Origin: Gemmatimonadota bacterium
GTDB taxonomy: Bacteria; Gemmatimonadota; Gemmatimonadetes; Longimicrobiales; Gaopeijiaceae
DNA: 14,415 nt
NCBI GenBank assembly: GCA_026713345.1
Contig: JAPOOQ010000561.1
Location: 1-14,415 of the forward strand
Direction: 5' to 3'
A program made the translations under genes and the position numbers. The first letter of the stretch is position 1. Each line of letters opens with the position of its first letter. Under the pieces are notes generated by a model. It did not search any database, was not told where the DNA came from, and was given only the letters and a program-made list of their open reading frames with translations. This document shows positions 1 to 8,306 of the stretch, piece after piece.

Positions 1-1067
1 AGCGGGGCCCCGAAGGTGAGCGCGCCGTCGTCCGAGAAGGCGACGTTGACTCGCGGCAGGTTCTCCGGCGCGGTGAACCACGCCACCACGACGGCAGCGT
101 CACGGGCGGCGAGGGCGGGACCGTTCACCGGGCAGCCTCCGATCACCCAGCCGTCCTCGTGCACGGGAACCCCGGGCGTCCACCCCGTGCCAACGAGACG
201 ACTCACGGCGATGTCGCGAACCTCGCCGTCCGCCCGGTCCCGGTACGCGAGCACCGGAACCCCGTCGGCGACGACAGCGTCGGTCTGGCAGCACTCGCAG
301 GCGCGTCCGTCGACCAGCAACTCGGGGCCGGGAACCGTGACGGAGCGGCGCTCCACCCCCGCCACCGAGCCCGTCCCGCCCACCGCGGGAACCGCCAACG
401 GCAGCGATCTGGCCCGCACCGACATCGGACCACCCGGCGCCGTCATGGCGCGCCCGTCCAGCCAGGCGGCCCACACCGCGCCGTCGCGCTCGAAGAAGGA
501 CACGAACCCGTGCTCGGTGGGAGTGCCGTCCTCGTGGGGCGTCCACGGAGCCGACCAGGTGGCGCCCCGGTCCACCGACCAGGCGGTCCGGACGCCGTAG
601 TCGTAGGTCCCCTGCCCACCCCGCTGGAGCCAGTGGGCCACCAGGAGGCCGCGGTAGGGCCGGACCGTGGGGAAGTCCGCCCAGTTGACGAAGAAGTCGT
701 CCCCCTCGGCTACCGTGGCCGGCGAGCTCCAGCTGCGGCCGTCGTAGTGCGAGACCGCCACCCGGTGGCCTTCGGACGAAGGTTCCGTCCAGCTCATCCA
801 CACGCCGCCGGCGTCCGGGGCGAGGAAAGGCTGGCCGCTGCCCGGGGCCGCCGGAGACGCGATCTCGGCCGCCTGGGGTCCGGCCGCGCCCCCCGCGACG
901 GACCCGGCCGCACCTCCCTGGGGAGAGCCACCGGCGGCTGCGTCACCGCCACCGGGGCCGCAGGCCGCGTAACAGAGAATCGCCGCGGGCAGGAGCAGCG
1001 CGGCGGCGTACGGGCGCCTTCGCGGCGCAGCGTCCGCATGTTGCGGGAGCTTCGTTGCTGTGGTCAT
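1..1067 (-). CDS. Exported BNR-repeat (sialidase-fold) protein, 3' end outside window
   Basis: The frame stays open for 355 codons from an ATG at 1067 to the window edge, so only the N-terminal part is present. The ATG is preceded by GGAG five bases upstream (GGAGAGCGAATG), which decides the start. Residues 16-36 form a basic and hydrophobic signal sequence ending LLPAAILCYAAC, possibly a weak lipobox. A Gly/Ala/Pro-rich linker (37-78) follows. From about residue 80 come beta-propeller repeats with Asp-box-like turns: SVDRGATWS at 164-172 and SDDGALTFG at 345-353. A cysteine cluster CECC (257-260) and a further Cys in GGCPVNGP (310-317) stand out. Sialidase-fold proteins of this type often lack demonstrated sialidase activity, so no substrate is claimed. 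It is divergent from the large gene starting at 1272. The propeller assignment is fairly sure; the function is unknown. Confidence 0.75.
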   Translation of the reverse strand, partial: MTTATKLPQHADAAPRRRPYAAALLLPAAILCYAACGPGGGDAAAGGSPQGGAAGSVAGGAAGPQAAEIASPAAPGSGQPFLAPDAGGVWMSWTEPSSEGHRVAVSHYDGRSWSSPATVAEGDDFFVNWADFPTVRPYRGLLVAHWLQRGGQGTYDYGVRTAWSVDRGATWSAPWTPHEDGTPTEHGFVSFFERDGAVWAAWLDGRAMTAPGGPMSVRARSLPLAVPAVGGTGSVAGVERRSVTVPGPELLVDGRACECCQTDAVVADGVPVLAYRDRADGEVRDIAVSRLVGTGWTPGVPVHEDGWVIGGCPVNGPALAARDAAVVVAWFTAPENLPRVNVAFSDDGALTFGAP

Positions 1068-1151
1068 TCGCTCTCCAAGGGTGTATTCTCCAATGAGATG
1101 GAGAGACAAGTTCGCGAATCGGTCGCCCGGGCCCAAGGGACCCTGGACCCG

Positions 1152-1183
1152 TGCGCCGGGTATATGCATAACAGCCCGGCGCA
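1152..1183. repeat. Perfect 9-bp inverted repeat in divergent spacer
   Basis: The arms TGCGCCGGG (1152-1160) and CCCGGCGCA (1175-1183) are perfect reverse complements. They flank a 14-base AT-rich loop that begins TATATGCATA. The hairpin lies between the two divergent start codons (1067 and 1272), so it is more likely a regulatory or transcript-leader structure than a terminator. No T-run follows on either strand. Its function is not known. Confidence 0.5.
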
Positions 1184-1271
1184 GGCCGGGCCCACCAAAC
1201 GACGATGCCGACGGTGCGAGGCGGGAATCGGACCCTTCCGCGCCGTACGCCAAAAGGGGAAAAGGTTGATC

Positions 1272-4200
1272 ATGACAGCAGCACTCGGCACCCGACGGAA
1301 CCGAGGGGCGCGCATCCTGGCATGGACCGGGGCCGCCGCGCTTCTGCTGACCCTCCCGCTGCCGGGGTCGGCGCAGTACTTCGGCCGCAACAAGGTGCAG
1401 TACGAGAACCGCGAGTTCGAGGTGCTCACCACGAGGAACTGGGACATCCACTTCTACCCCGAGGTGTACGACGTGCAGCAGGGCGTCATCGAGGATGTGG
1501 CCCGGCTCTCCGAGCGGTGGTACGAGCGCTTCTCCCGCTTCTTCCAGCATGAGTTCGACACGACCAAGCCCCTCATCATCTACGCCGACCAGCCGGACTT
1601 CCTTCAGACCAACACGCTCCAGGGCGCGATCGGACAAGGCACCGGCGGCGTGACCGAGTCGCTCAAGGACCGGGTGATCATGCCCCTGACGGCTTCCTAC
1701 CAGGAGACGAATGCGGTGCTCGGCCACGAGCTGGTGCACGCGTTCCAGTACAACATCGCGCAGAGCCGCAGCGGGGGAGGGATCATGCGGCTGGCGGCCC
1801 AGCCGCTCTGGATGGTCGAGGGCACCGCGGAGTACCTCTCGCTGGGCCGGGAACACCCGCACACCGCGATGTGGCTCAGGGACCACATCCACAGGGACGA
1901 AAAACCTGATCTGATCGCGATGACCCGTGACATGAAGTACTTCCCGTACCGGTTCGGGCAGGGGTTCATCTCCTACCTCGGCGGCACCTACGGGGACGAA
2001 TCCCTTGCGGACTTCAATCGCGCAGCGTTGCAGATCGGGTGGGAATACGCGATCCAGGAAGTGTACGCGATGCCGCAGGACAGCCTCTCGGCGCAGTGGT
2101 GGGATGCGGTCGAAGCCGAGTACCTGCCCCTGATGGCCGGTAGGACCGACCCCTACGAGACCGGGAACGTCCTGCTGTGCGTGGAGTGCGGTGGAGGGCG
2201 CGTGAACGTCTCTCCGTCGCTGAGTCCGGACGGACGCTACATCGTATACCAGTCCGAGAAGGACCTCTTCTCGATGGACATGTTCATCGCCGACGTGGAG
2301 ACCGGACGGATCCTGCGGCCCCTGCAGCGCAACGAGAGCCAGTACATCGACGGCATCCGCTACATGGACTCCAGCGGCTCGTGGTCGCCGGACAGCCGCA
2401 GGCTCGCCTTCGTCGTGCTCGCCGGCGGCGACAACCAGCTGGCGATCATGGACATCCAGGGGGGTGGCCTCGAGCGGATCGAGATCCAGGAACTGGGAGC
2501 GCTGCAGAATCCGGCCTGGTCGCCCGACGGGCGCGAGATCGCGTTCACCGGGCTCAGGGGCGGGATCTCCGACCTCTACATCTACGAACTCGAGACGGGG
2601 ACCGTCCGGCAGCTCACCAACGACAAGCACGCCGACCTGCACGCGACCTGGTCGCCTGACGGACGCACGCTCGCGTTCGTGTCGGACCGTGGCCCGGAGA
2701 CCGACTTCGACGAGCTGGTCTTCAGCAACTACGTGCTTTCCTTCCTCGACATCGAAACGTCGCGGGTAACCTCGATGACGGTGTTCGCCGACGGCAAGCA
2801 CACCAACCCGGTCTACGACGCCAGCGGCGAAGGGGTCTTCTTTCTCTCCGACCACGACGGGTTCCCCGACATCTATCATGTGAATCTGGTCGACGGCGCC
2901 CGGCGCAGGATTACCCGAACCGTCACCGGGGTGAGCGGGATCACGCCGCTGTCGCCTGCGATCTCCTATTCGCCGGCCAAGGACCTGCTTGCCTTCTCGG
3001 TGTTCCATGAACGCGGATACATCGTGAACACCGCGAGGCCGGACGAAATGGCAACCTACGTGGATGTGCTGGCGGACGCGGGGGGAAGCCGCGGCAGAAT
3101 GCTGCCTCCGGCCCTGCCCGGGGTGCGCAGCCGGGTCGCCGACTACCTCGACGACCGGTTCATGGGACTCGTAGCGCCGGGCGTCTACACGGCGGACCAG
3201 GCCGAGGAATACCGGCCCTCGCTGGAGCTGGATTACGTCGGCCAGCCGACCGTCGGCGTCGGCGCCGCCGCCTTCGGGTCATACGTGTCCGGCAGCGCCT
3301 ACGCGTACTTCAGCGACATGCTCGGCGACCGGTCGATGGGGGTATCCCTGCTCGCCAACGGCTCCCTCAAGGATGTGGGCGGGCAGGTCTTTTACATGAA
3401 CCAGAAGAAGCGGTGGAACTGGGGGGTGGGCGTTCAGCACACTCCCTATCTGCGGCAGTACTACGGCGTCGATAACAACTCCTTCGTCGTCCTGCGAGAA
3501 CGCATCTACATCGACGCCCTCGACGGCCTGCTGGCGTTTCCGCTGTCGGCCACACGCCGGATCGAAGGTGGAGTGGGCGTGGTCCGCTACGGCCACAGCG
3601 TAGAACAGGAAACCTACTTCCTCGATCCCTTCGGGCGCGTCGTGGATTTCCGACGGGAAGGCCGGCCGGGACGTGATCCCCTCCACCTCGCCTCCGCGTC
3701 CGTCGCGCTGGTGGGAGACAATTCGTTCGCCGCCTTCACCAGCCCGGTGCGCGGACATCGCTACCGATTGGGCGTCGAGGGACAGTACGGTACGGTAAAC
3801 TTCCAGACGCTCACAGCCGACTTCCGCCGGTACTTCAATGTCTCCGGCCAGCTAACCCTGGCGTTCCGCGGGCTTCACCTGGGGCGCTACGGCAACACCG
3901 CGGCCCTCGACAACCACCAGCTCGGCCCGTTCTTCCTCGGCTACGAGACATTCATTCGCGGCTACGCGTACAACTCCTTCGACAACATCCTCCAGGCACG
4001 GAACTGCCAGGTCTCGATCACCGGCTCCAACTGCGCCGAACTGGACCGCCTGTTCGGGCACCGGCTGGCGGTCGGCAACGCGGAACTCCGCATTCCCTTC
4101 ACGGGGATCGAGGAGTTCGGCCTGATCGTCTTCCCGTACCTGGCCGTCGAACTGGTGGCCTTCTCCGACATCGGCATGGCCTGGGACGACCAGCGGCCCG

Positions 4201-4373
4201 GGGACTGGTCGTGGTCGCGCAGCGAGTACGACCGCATTCCGCTCGCGAGCAGCGGCTTCTCGGCGCGGATGAACGTGCTGGGACTCCTGATTCTGGAGAC
4301 CTACTACGCGTATCCCTGGCAGCGCCCCGGAAAGGGCTGGCACTGGGGATTTCAGATCGCGCCCGGCTGGTAG
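1272..4373 (+). CDS. Outer-membrane protein: gluzincin-type peptidase, TolB-like propeller and Omp85-like barrel
   Basis: The protein has 1033 residues. The ATG at 1272 is chosen because AAAGG lies six bases upstream and a signal peptide follows directly (basic residues 8-14, hydrophobic 16-30, likely cut after PGSAQ). Residues 40-290 look like a metallopeptidase: HELVH at 152-156 is an HExxH zinc site, and MVEGTAEY (181-188) supplies a glutamate in the usual gluzincin spacing. Residues 305-590 carry TolB/WD40-like blades with repeated WSPDGR..AF motifs (318-325, 371-380, 416-425, 460-469). Residues about 645-1033 are rich in alternating beta strands. They contain GYETFIRGY (890-898), resembling the conserved RGY region of Omp85/BamA-family barrels, and end in Trp, as outer-membrane barrels often do. 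The likely location is the outer membrane, with the peptidase and propeller outside the barrel. The substrate is unknown. Confidence 0.85.
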   Translation: MTAALGTRRNRGARILAWTGAAALLLTLPLPGSAQYFGRNKVQYENREFEVLTTRNWDIHFYPEVYDVQQGVIEDVARLSERWYERFSRFFQHEFDTTKPLIIYADQPDFLQTNTLQGAIGQGTGGVTESLKDRVIMPLTASYQETNAVLGHELVHAFQYNIAQSRSGGGIMRLAAQPLWMVEGTAEYLSLGREHPHTAMWLRDHIHRDEKPDLIAMTRDMKYFPYRFGQGFISYLGGTYGDESLADFNRAALQIGWEYAIQEVYAMPQDSLSAQWWDAVEAEYLPLMAGRTDPYETGNVLLCVECGGGRVNVSPSLSPDGRYIVYQSEKDLFSMDMFIADVETGRILRPLQRNESQYIDGIRYMDSSGSWSPDSRRLAFVVLAGGDNQLAIMDIQGGGLERIEIQELGALQNPAWSPDGREIAFTGLRGGISDLYIYELETGTVRQLTNDKHADLHATWSPDGRTLAFVSDRGPETDFDELVFSNYVLSFLDIETSRVTSMTVFADGKHTNPVYDASGEGVFFLSDHDGFPDIYHVNLVDGARRRITRTVTGVSGITPLSPAISYSPAKDLLAFSVFHERGYIVNTARPDEMATYVDVLADAGGSRGRMLPPALPGVRSRVADYLDDRFMGLVAPGVYTADQAEEYRPSLELDYVGQPTVGVGAAAFGSYVSGSAYAYFSDMLGDRSMGVSLLANGSLKDVGGQVFYMNQKKRWNWGVGVQHTPYLRQYYGVDNNSFVVLRERIYIDALDGLLAFPLSATRRIEGGVGVVRYGHSVEQETYFLDPFGRVVDFRREGRPGRDPLHLASASVALVGDNSFAAFTSPVRGHRYRLGVEGQYGTVNFQTLTADFRRYFNVSGQLTLAFRGLHLGRYGNTAALDNHQLGPFFLGYETFIRGYAYNSFDNILQARNCQVSITGSNCAELDRLFGHRLAVGNAELRIPFTGIEEFGLIVFPYLAVELVAFSDIGMAWDDQRPGDWSWSRSEYDRIPLASSGFSARMNVLGLLILETYYAYPWQRPGKGWHWGFQIAPGW

Positions 4374-4401
4374 GAGCGTCGCGGGAGGCCGGTACGGCCG
4401 G

Positions 4402-5355
4402 TCAGAAGATCCGCAGGCTGATGTAGCGGCGCGGGTTCTCCTTCAGGTCATCGGTGAGTTCGCGCAGGCTCACCGCCAGATCGGTGTAGGCGTCGTAGAG
4501 CGAGTCGTCGACCGAGAGTCGGCCCAGGGTGCCCTCACCCCGCTCGATGCGGCCCACGACGGTGTTGAGCGACGCCACCGTTTCCTCCAACCCTGCCGAG
4601 GAGCGCTCCAGGCTGGCGAGCGTCGCTTCCGCCGATGCGAGAGTGTTGCGCCATTCCTCCGCGCCCGTCACGTCCTCCACGTTGGCCGCCGCCCGCCTCA
4701 GGTCTTCCAGCACGGACCGTGCTTCCGTGTACAGGCTGTCGACGGAGTCCAGCATCCCGGCCGCGCCGTTGAACAGGTCGCGCACGGCCCTCACCGCGCC
4801 CTCGGTGCCGGCGATGGTCGAATCGGACAGAAACGCCTGGATCCTCGTCAGGACATCGGCGGCGTCGCCGGACATGTCGCCAGCCACATCCAGCACCCCC
4901 GCGACGGTCTCGCCCGGCAGCAGCGTCCCGGGCTCCACGAACCCGGGGCCGGGACCGGTGACGACCTGGACGACCATTCCGCCGAGGAAGCCGGTGGAGC
5001 GCACCTCGGTCCAGGATCCCGCCGGGATGTTCCAGCCGCGTTCGATCTCGAGCGACAGCACGACCCCGGCCTCCTGCGTGAGGTCGAAGTCACGCACGCG
5101 CCCGATGTGCACGCCGCGCATCGTGACCGCGTCCCCGCTCCGCATCCCGCCGGCGTCGTCGACGTGGGTCAGCACGGTGTAGCGTCCCCGGAAGGTCGCG
5201 GGGCTGGTCATCATGAAGAGGATGATGAAGAAGCCGGCAAGCCCGAGAATGACGAAGATCCCGACACGAATCTCGCGCACGCGCGCTGCGGGCGGAATGG
5301 CGCGCACGATCTCGTCGTCCGAAGGGCGGCGACCGGTAGTTTCCGCGTTGTTCAT
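4402..5355 (-). CDS. mlaD: MCE-domain protein of lipid ABC transporter (MlaD-like)
   Basis: This is a 317-residue periplasmic, inner-membrane-anchored lipid-binding subunit. A cytoplasmic N-terminus is followed by one membrane segment at about 31-50 (VGIFVILGLAGFFIILFMM). The MCE domain spans about 56-135, with the typical VDDAGGMRSGDAVTMRGVHIG stretch (65-85) and STGFLGG (120-126). The C-terminal half (about 160-305) is long and helical, probably coiled coil, and ends KENPRRYISLRIF, an ending typical of long MlaD/Mce proteins outside the enterics. E. coli MlaD is much shorter. Its ATG overlaps the stop of the ATPase gene as ATGA (5352-5355), showing translational coupling. It is the last gene of the operon and converges on the 1272-4373 gene with a 28-base gap. 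MCE family membership is certain. The direction of lipid transport is not shown by sequence. Confidence 0.93.
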   Translation of the reverse strand: MNNAETTGRRPSDDEIVRAIPPAARVREIRVGIFVILGLAGFFIILFMMTSPATFRGRYTVLTHVDDAGGMRSGDAVTMRGVHIGRVRDFDLTQEAGVVLSLEIERGWNIPAGSWTEVRSTGFLGGMVVQVVTGPGPGFVEPGTLLPGETVAGVLDVAGDMSGDAADVLTRIQAFLSDSTIAGTEGAVRAVRDLFNGAAGMLDSVDSLYTEARSVLEDLRRAAANVEDVTGAEEWRNTLASAEATLASLERSSAGLEETVASLNTVVGRIERGEGTLGRLSVDDSLYDAYTDLAVSLRELTDDLKENPRRYISLRIF

Positions 5356-6134
5356 GACATTTCCACCACATCCAGGGCGGCCTCCGCGGCCGCGCGATCA
5401 ACGAATGCTCTGACGACCGGGTCGGTCTCGGTCTGGAACTCCTCGGGAGTCCCGCAGAAGCGGATGTGCCCCCCCTCCAGCATGGCGACGCGCCCGCACA
5501 TCCACAGCGCGCCCTCCACGTCGTGGGTGACCAGGATCGAAGTGACCCGAAGCTCCTCGGAGAGCCCCTTGATGAGCCGCTCGACCGCCGCGGTATTGAC
5601 CGGATCGAGACCGGTCGTGGGCTCGTCCCACAGAAGAATGCGCGGCCGCCCGACGATGGCGCGGGCGATTCCGACGCGCTTCTTCATCCCTCCGGAAAGC
5701 TCCGCCGGCAGGATGGGCATGACCTCCACGGGATCGAGGTTGACCATCTCGAGCGCCTCCCAGATGGCCTTGGCCACCTCGGGCGTCCGCATGCCCCGAA
5801 GGCGCTCGGCCGGCAGTCCCATCTCGACGTTGCGGTAGACGTTCATGGAGTCGAAGAGGGCCGCGTGCTGGAAGACGTAGCCGACCTTTTCGCGGACCGA
5901 ATCCAAGACGCCCCCGCCGCCATGGTAGACGGACAGCCCCGTCACCTCGACATCCCCACGGTCGGGGATGATCAGGCCGATGGTGGTCTTGAGCAGCACG
6001 CTCTTCCCCGTTCCGGAAGGCCCGAAGAGCGCGAACATCTCGCCCTCGTAGATGTCCAGGTCCACGCCCGACAGCACCGGCCGCTTGAAGGCCTTGTGGG
6101 TGTTGCGGTAGCGGATGACGGGGTCGGCGGTCAT
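5352..6134 (-). CDS. mlaF: ABC transporter ATPase of lipid transporter (MlaF-like)
   Basis: This is a 260-residue ABC ATPase that would power the MlaE/MlaD transporter from the cytoplasmic side. All hallmark motifs are present: Walker A GPSGTGKS (38-45), Q-loop Gln89 in YVFQHAALFDSMNV, signature LSGGM (146-150) followed by KKRVGIARA, Walker B ILLWDEP (166-172) with D-loop GLDP, and switch His204 in LVTHD. The ALFDS..V.NV pattern and LSGGM(K)KRV are typical of the Mla/Mce ATPase subfamily. The ATG at 6134 lies 7 bases past the MlaE stop and has only a weak ribosome site, so expression probably depends on coupling with mlaE. Its stop overlaps the mlaD start. The gene is full length with no missing catalytic residue. 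Confidence 0.95.
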   Translation of the reverse strand: MTADPVIRYRNTHKAFKRPVLSGVDLDIYEGEMFALFGPSGTGKSVLLKTTIGLIIPDRGDVEVTGLSVYHGGGGVLDSVREKVGYVFQHAALFDSMNVYRNVEMGLPAERLRGMRTPEVAKAIWEALEMVNLDPVEVMPILPAELSGGMKKRVGIARAIVGRPRILLWDEPTTGLDPVNTAAVERLIKGLSEELRVTSILVTHDVEGALWMCGRVAMLEGGHIRFCGTPEEFQTETDPVVRAFVDRAAAEAALDVVEMS

Positions 6135-6141
6135 GGGTCGG

Positions 6142-6933
6142 TCACTGCAGGAAGAGGGGCGGGAACATCGCGTCGAGGATGAAGATCGTGAGGAGCTGGA
6201 ACATCACCGAGTCCGTCGTCGTGCGGCCGACCCCTTCCGCCCCGCCCCTGGTGCGGAAGCCCATGTGGATCGCGATCACGGGGATGGCGAATCCGAAGGT
6301 GATCGCCTTCATGAACGAGTAGAAGATGTCCCAGGACTGCCAGAAGAGCCGCGCGCCGAAGAGGAACGTCTCGAAGCCGATGTCGAGGGACATCTGGGCC
6401 GAGATCATCCCCGAGGTGGTCCCGATCAGGTTGGCGATCCCCGCCAGGGCGGGCATCACCACGAGCCCGGCCAGGATCCGCGGCGCCCCCAGGATGATCA
6501 GCGGATCACGCCCCAGCGACCGGTAGGCGTCGATCTGCTCGGAGACGACCATGGTGCCCAGCTCGGCGGTGATTCGCGCGCCCACCCTGCCGACCAGCAC
6601 GACGGCGGTCAACACCGGTCCGAGCTCGAGAACCACGCTCGTCACCGTGATGCTTCCCACCACATACAGGGGCACCGTCGAGGTGAGCTGGTAGCCGCCC
6701 TGCTGCGAGGTCACGATCCCTGTGAGTACGGCCGTGACCATCACGATGGGGAGACTTTGCATCCCCATGATCTGCAGCTGGCGCACGAACTCGCGGAAGG
6801 AGACGCGGAGACGCGCCGCGGCCGAGAAGGTGGCCCAGACCAGGAGCCCGATCTGCCCCGCGTGCTCGGCCCAGGACTCCCACCAGCGCGCCGCCCACCG
6901 CAGGGGTCGCTCGTACAGGGTGGCGCCGCTCAC
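6142..6933 (-). CDS. mlaE: ABC transporter permease (MlaE-like)
   Basis: This is a 263-residue integral membrane permease of the MlaE/YrbE family. I place the start at GTG 6933 because it overlaps the stop of the upstream gene (GTGA, 6930-6933), it gives the normal family length, and the frame further upstream reads as low-quality Arg/Pro-rich shadow of that gene. The family signature is clear at about 103-135: ELGPVLTAVVLVGRVGARI, then TAELGTMVVSEQIDA. Hydrophobic membrane spans are visible at about 58-76, 88-118, 145-175 and 208-225, with a last one at 244-262. An amphipathic helix precedes the first span (RVSFREFVRQLQIMGMQSLP). It forms the membrane core for the adjacent ATPase and MCE protein. 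Family assignment is secure; the start codon is inferred. Confidence 0.93.
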   Translation of the reverse strand: MSGATLYERPLRWAARWWESWAEHAGQIGLLVWATFSAAARLRVSFREFVRQLQIMGMQSLPIVMVTAVLTGIVTSQQGGYQLTSTVPLYVVGSITVTSVVLELGPVLTAVVLVGRVGARITAELGTMVVSEQIDAYRSLGRDPLIILGAPRILAGLVVMPALAGIANLIGTTSGMISAQMSLDIGFETFLFGARLFWQSWDIFYSFMKAITFGFAIPVIAIHMGFRTRGGAEGVGRTTTDSVMFQLLTIFILDAMFPPLFLQ

Positions 6934-7472
6934 CGCGCCCGGGGGCGGCGAGGGGCGTTGCGCGCTGCGCCCGGACTGAACACGACGCCCAGCGAAAGCG
7001 TCAGCTCGTTGATGGTGGTGGACCAGATCTGCTGACGAAACTCGAAGAAGGGCACGACCATCGGCAGGACCGGGATACGGATCCCCGCGATCAGGTTCAT
7101 GGACCAGTCGGAACTGGTGGTTCCGTCCGCCTGGCCGTCGCTGAAGCGGTGGTAGTCGGCACCCAGCCCAAGGTAGAGGGCTCTCGGCGGAGCCAGCAGG
7201 ACCTGCGCGCCGGCGTTGAAGGCGGAACAGTCGGCACAGTCCGGGAAGAAGTGGTCGTAGGTGCCGGCAAACGTCAGGTTCGGGGCGATGAAGTCCATCG
7301 CGACTTCGGCGCGTCCACCGAACCCGTACGATCCTTCGAAAACTCCCGTCTGGTACACGCCGTACCCGCCAGCCCGGACCTGGGCGTCCAACCCCTGCGG
7401 CAGCCAGCCGGCCACCGCCGCCAGGGCGATGCAGAGGGCGCGCACGGCAACCCCGGAGCGCGACCGCATCAT
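6930..7472 (-). CDS. Small outer-membrane beta-barrel-like protein heading the Mla operon
   Basis: The reading frame can begin at 7574 (ATG), 7523 (ATG) or 7472 (ATG ATG). I chose 7472 because it gives a normal signal peptide: MMRSRSG, then VAVRALCIALAAVAG, with likely cleavage after GLDAQ. No strong Shine-Dalgarno site settles the choice. The mature part (about 150 residues) is made of alternating hydrophobic strands with Gly and aromatic residues (GGYGVYQTGVFEGSYGFGG, LYLGLGADYHRFSDG, MVVPFFEFRQQIW, LTLSLGVVFSPG), as expected for an eight-strand barrel. Two cysteines (PDCADC) may pair. The stop overlaps the permease start, so it is translationally coupled to the lipid transporter and may be its outer-membrane partner or lipid receptor. 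That role is inferred from position only; I recognise no named family. Confidence 0.7.
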   Translation of the reverse strand: MMRSRSGVAVRALCIALAAVAGWLPQGLDAQVRAGGYGVYQTGVFEGSYGFGGRAEVAMDFIAPNLTFAGTYDHFFPDCADCSAFNAGAQVLLAPPRALYLGLGADYHRFSDGQADGTTSSDWSMNLIAGIRIPVLPMVVPFFEFRQQIWSTTINELTLSLGVVFSPGAARNAPRRPRAR

Positions 7473-7685
7473 CCGGCCCGATCGGATCCGCACAGGCGAA
7501 TCCCGAAGAGGAAACTTCAGCATCTGTCGAAGTCCAAGGTCGCGCACGATACCCCCCGGTTGATTTCTCCCCATCCGTGGCCACAGGTTTTACCCGTCAC
7601 GCGCCGCTCAAGATCCCCAGCCGCACGGGCTGGTGCGCTCCTGGACCGTCGATGAAGCTAACACGCACAGCGAGGTCAATATAGG

Positions 7686-8270
7686 ATGGACCCGGTTCGG
7701 ACAGGCACCGCAGCTGGATGGGTCGCCGCTGGAGGGAGAGTCCCCCGGCGACCTGGGCGGTGGGGTGCCCGCCTGGGCACACTCGGCGCGCTCTTCTGCC
7801 TCGTGGCCGCCGACGGGGCCCACCCCTTCCGCCTTTCGGTTGCCGACACCGGCATGACGGGGCCGGTGCTGCACGCGCGCATCCGCTTCTTCTGGGACGA
7901 CCTGCAGCTGGCCGTGATGCAGCATGCCTCGGACATGGAGTTCAGGCTCGCCGAGACCCCCGAGGTGGATGCGATCATCGAACGGTACATCAACGAAATG
8001 CTGGTGCTCACCGCCGGGGACGACGTGCTTCCGGGGAAGGTCACCGCCCGCGGCATCGACGAGGCCGACATCGTCGACGAAGTCATGTGGTGGTACAGGG
8101 TGGAGTATTCGCTGGACGAGTCCGTCGAGCGCGTTCACGTCAGCAACCGGCTTCTATTCAACGTGTTCGAAGACCAGCGCAATCTCATCCACCTGAAGAC
8201 GCGGCGGGGCCGGGAGCGGGCCTGGTCCTTCTCCTGGTCCGACGACAACGTGACGATGCGGCTGAACTAG
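7686..8270 (+). CDS. DUF6702-like exported protein
   Basis: This is a 194-residue protein starting at ATG 7686, with GAGG about ten bases upstream. The N-terminus is unusually long and basic (RRPGRWGARL, 21-30), followed by a hydrophobic segment (GTLGALFCLVAADGA, 31-45). Cleavage there would leave a mature protein beginning HPFRLSV. The HPF..SV opening, the IRFFWDDLQLAV stretch (66-77) and a final beta-rich FSWSDDNVTMRLN resemble the DUF6702 family, whose function is unknown. The gene is divergent from the Mla-type operon (the start codons are about 110-215 bases apart, depending on which start that operon uses) and convergent with the YncE-like gene. I cannot assign a reaction. The family call is from memory of its N-terminal pattern. 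Confidence 0.72.
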   Translation: MDPVRTGTAAGWVAAGGRVPRRPGRWGARLGTLGALFCLVAADGAHPFRLSVADTGMTGPVLHARIRFFWDDLQLAVMQHASDMEFRLAETPEVDAIIERYINEMLVLTAGDDVLPGKVTARGIDEADIVDEVMWWYRVEYSLDESVERVHVSNRLLFNVFEDQRNLIHLKTRRGRERAWSFSWSDDNVTMRLN

Positions 8271-8271
8271 T

Positions 8272-8299
8272 CGGCCGGGCAGCAGCCCCGCCCGGGCCG
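8272..8299. terminator. Candidate bidirectional hairpin between convergent genes
   Basis: CGGCCGGGC (8272-8280) can pair with GCCCGGGCCG (8290-8299) with one bulged base, across a nine-base loop. It sits in the 36-base gap between the two converging stop codons. There is no T-run, so it would not be a classical intrinsic terminator. In such GC-rich DNA a hairpin of this size could also be chance. Confidence 0.3.
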
Positions 8300-8306
8300 G
8301 CCGCAA

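Noticed and set aside
100..801. Minus-strand 233-residue frame
   Set aside because: It is an out-of-frame shadow of the BNR-repeat protein, which has the signal peptide, ribosome site and propeller motifs.
159..1271. In-frame upstream extension of the large peptidase-barrel gene
   Set aside because: The extension is Arg/Pro/Gly-rich with no domain, it overlaps the well-supported minus-strand BNR protein, and the signal peptide begins exactly at ATG 1272.
6934..7584. N-terminal extension of the permease frame to 480 residues
   Set aside because: It is the shadow of the small outer-membrane protein gene. The GTG at 6933 gives the normal MlaE length and a stop/start overlap.
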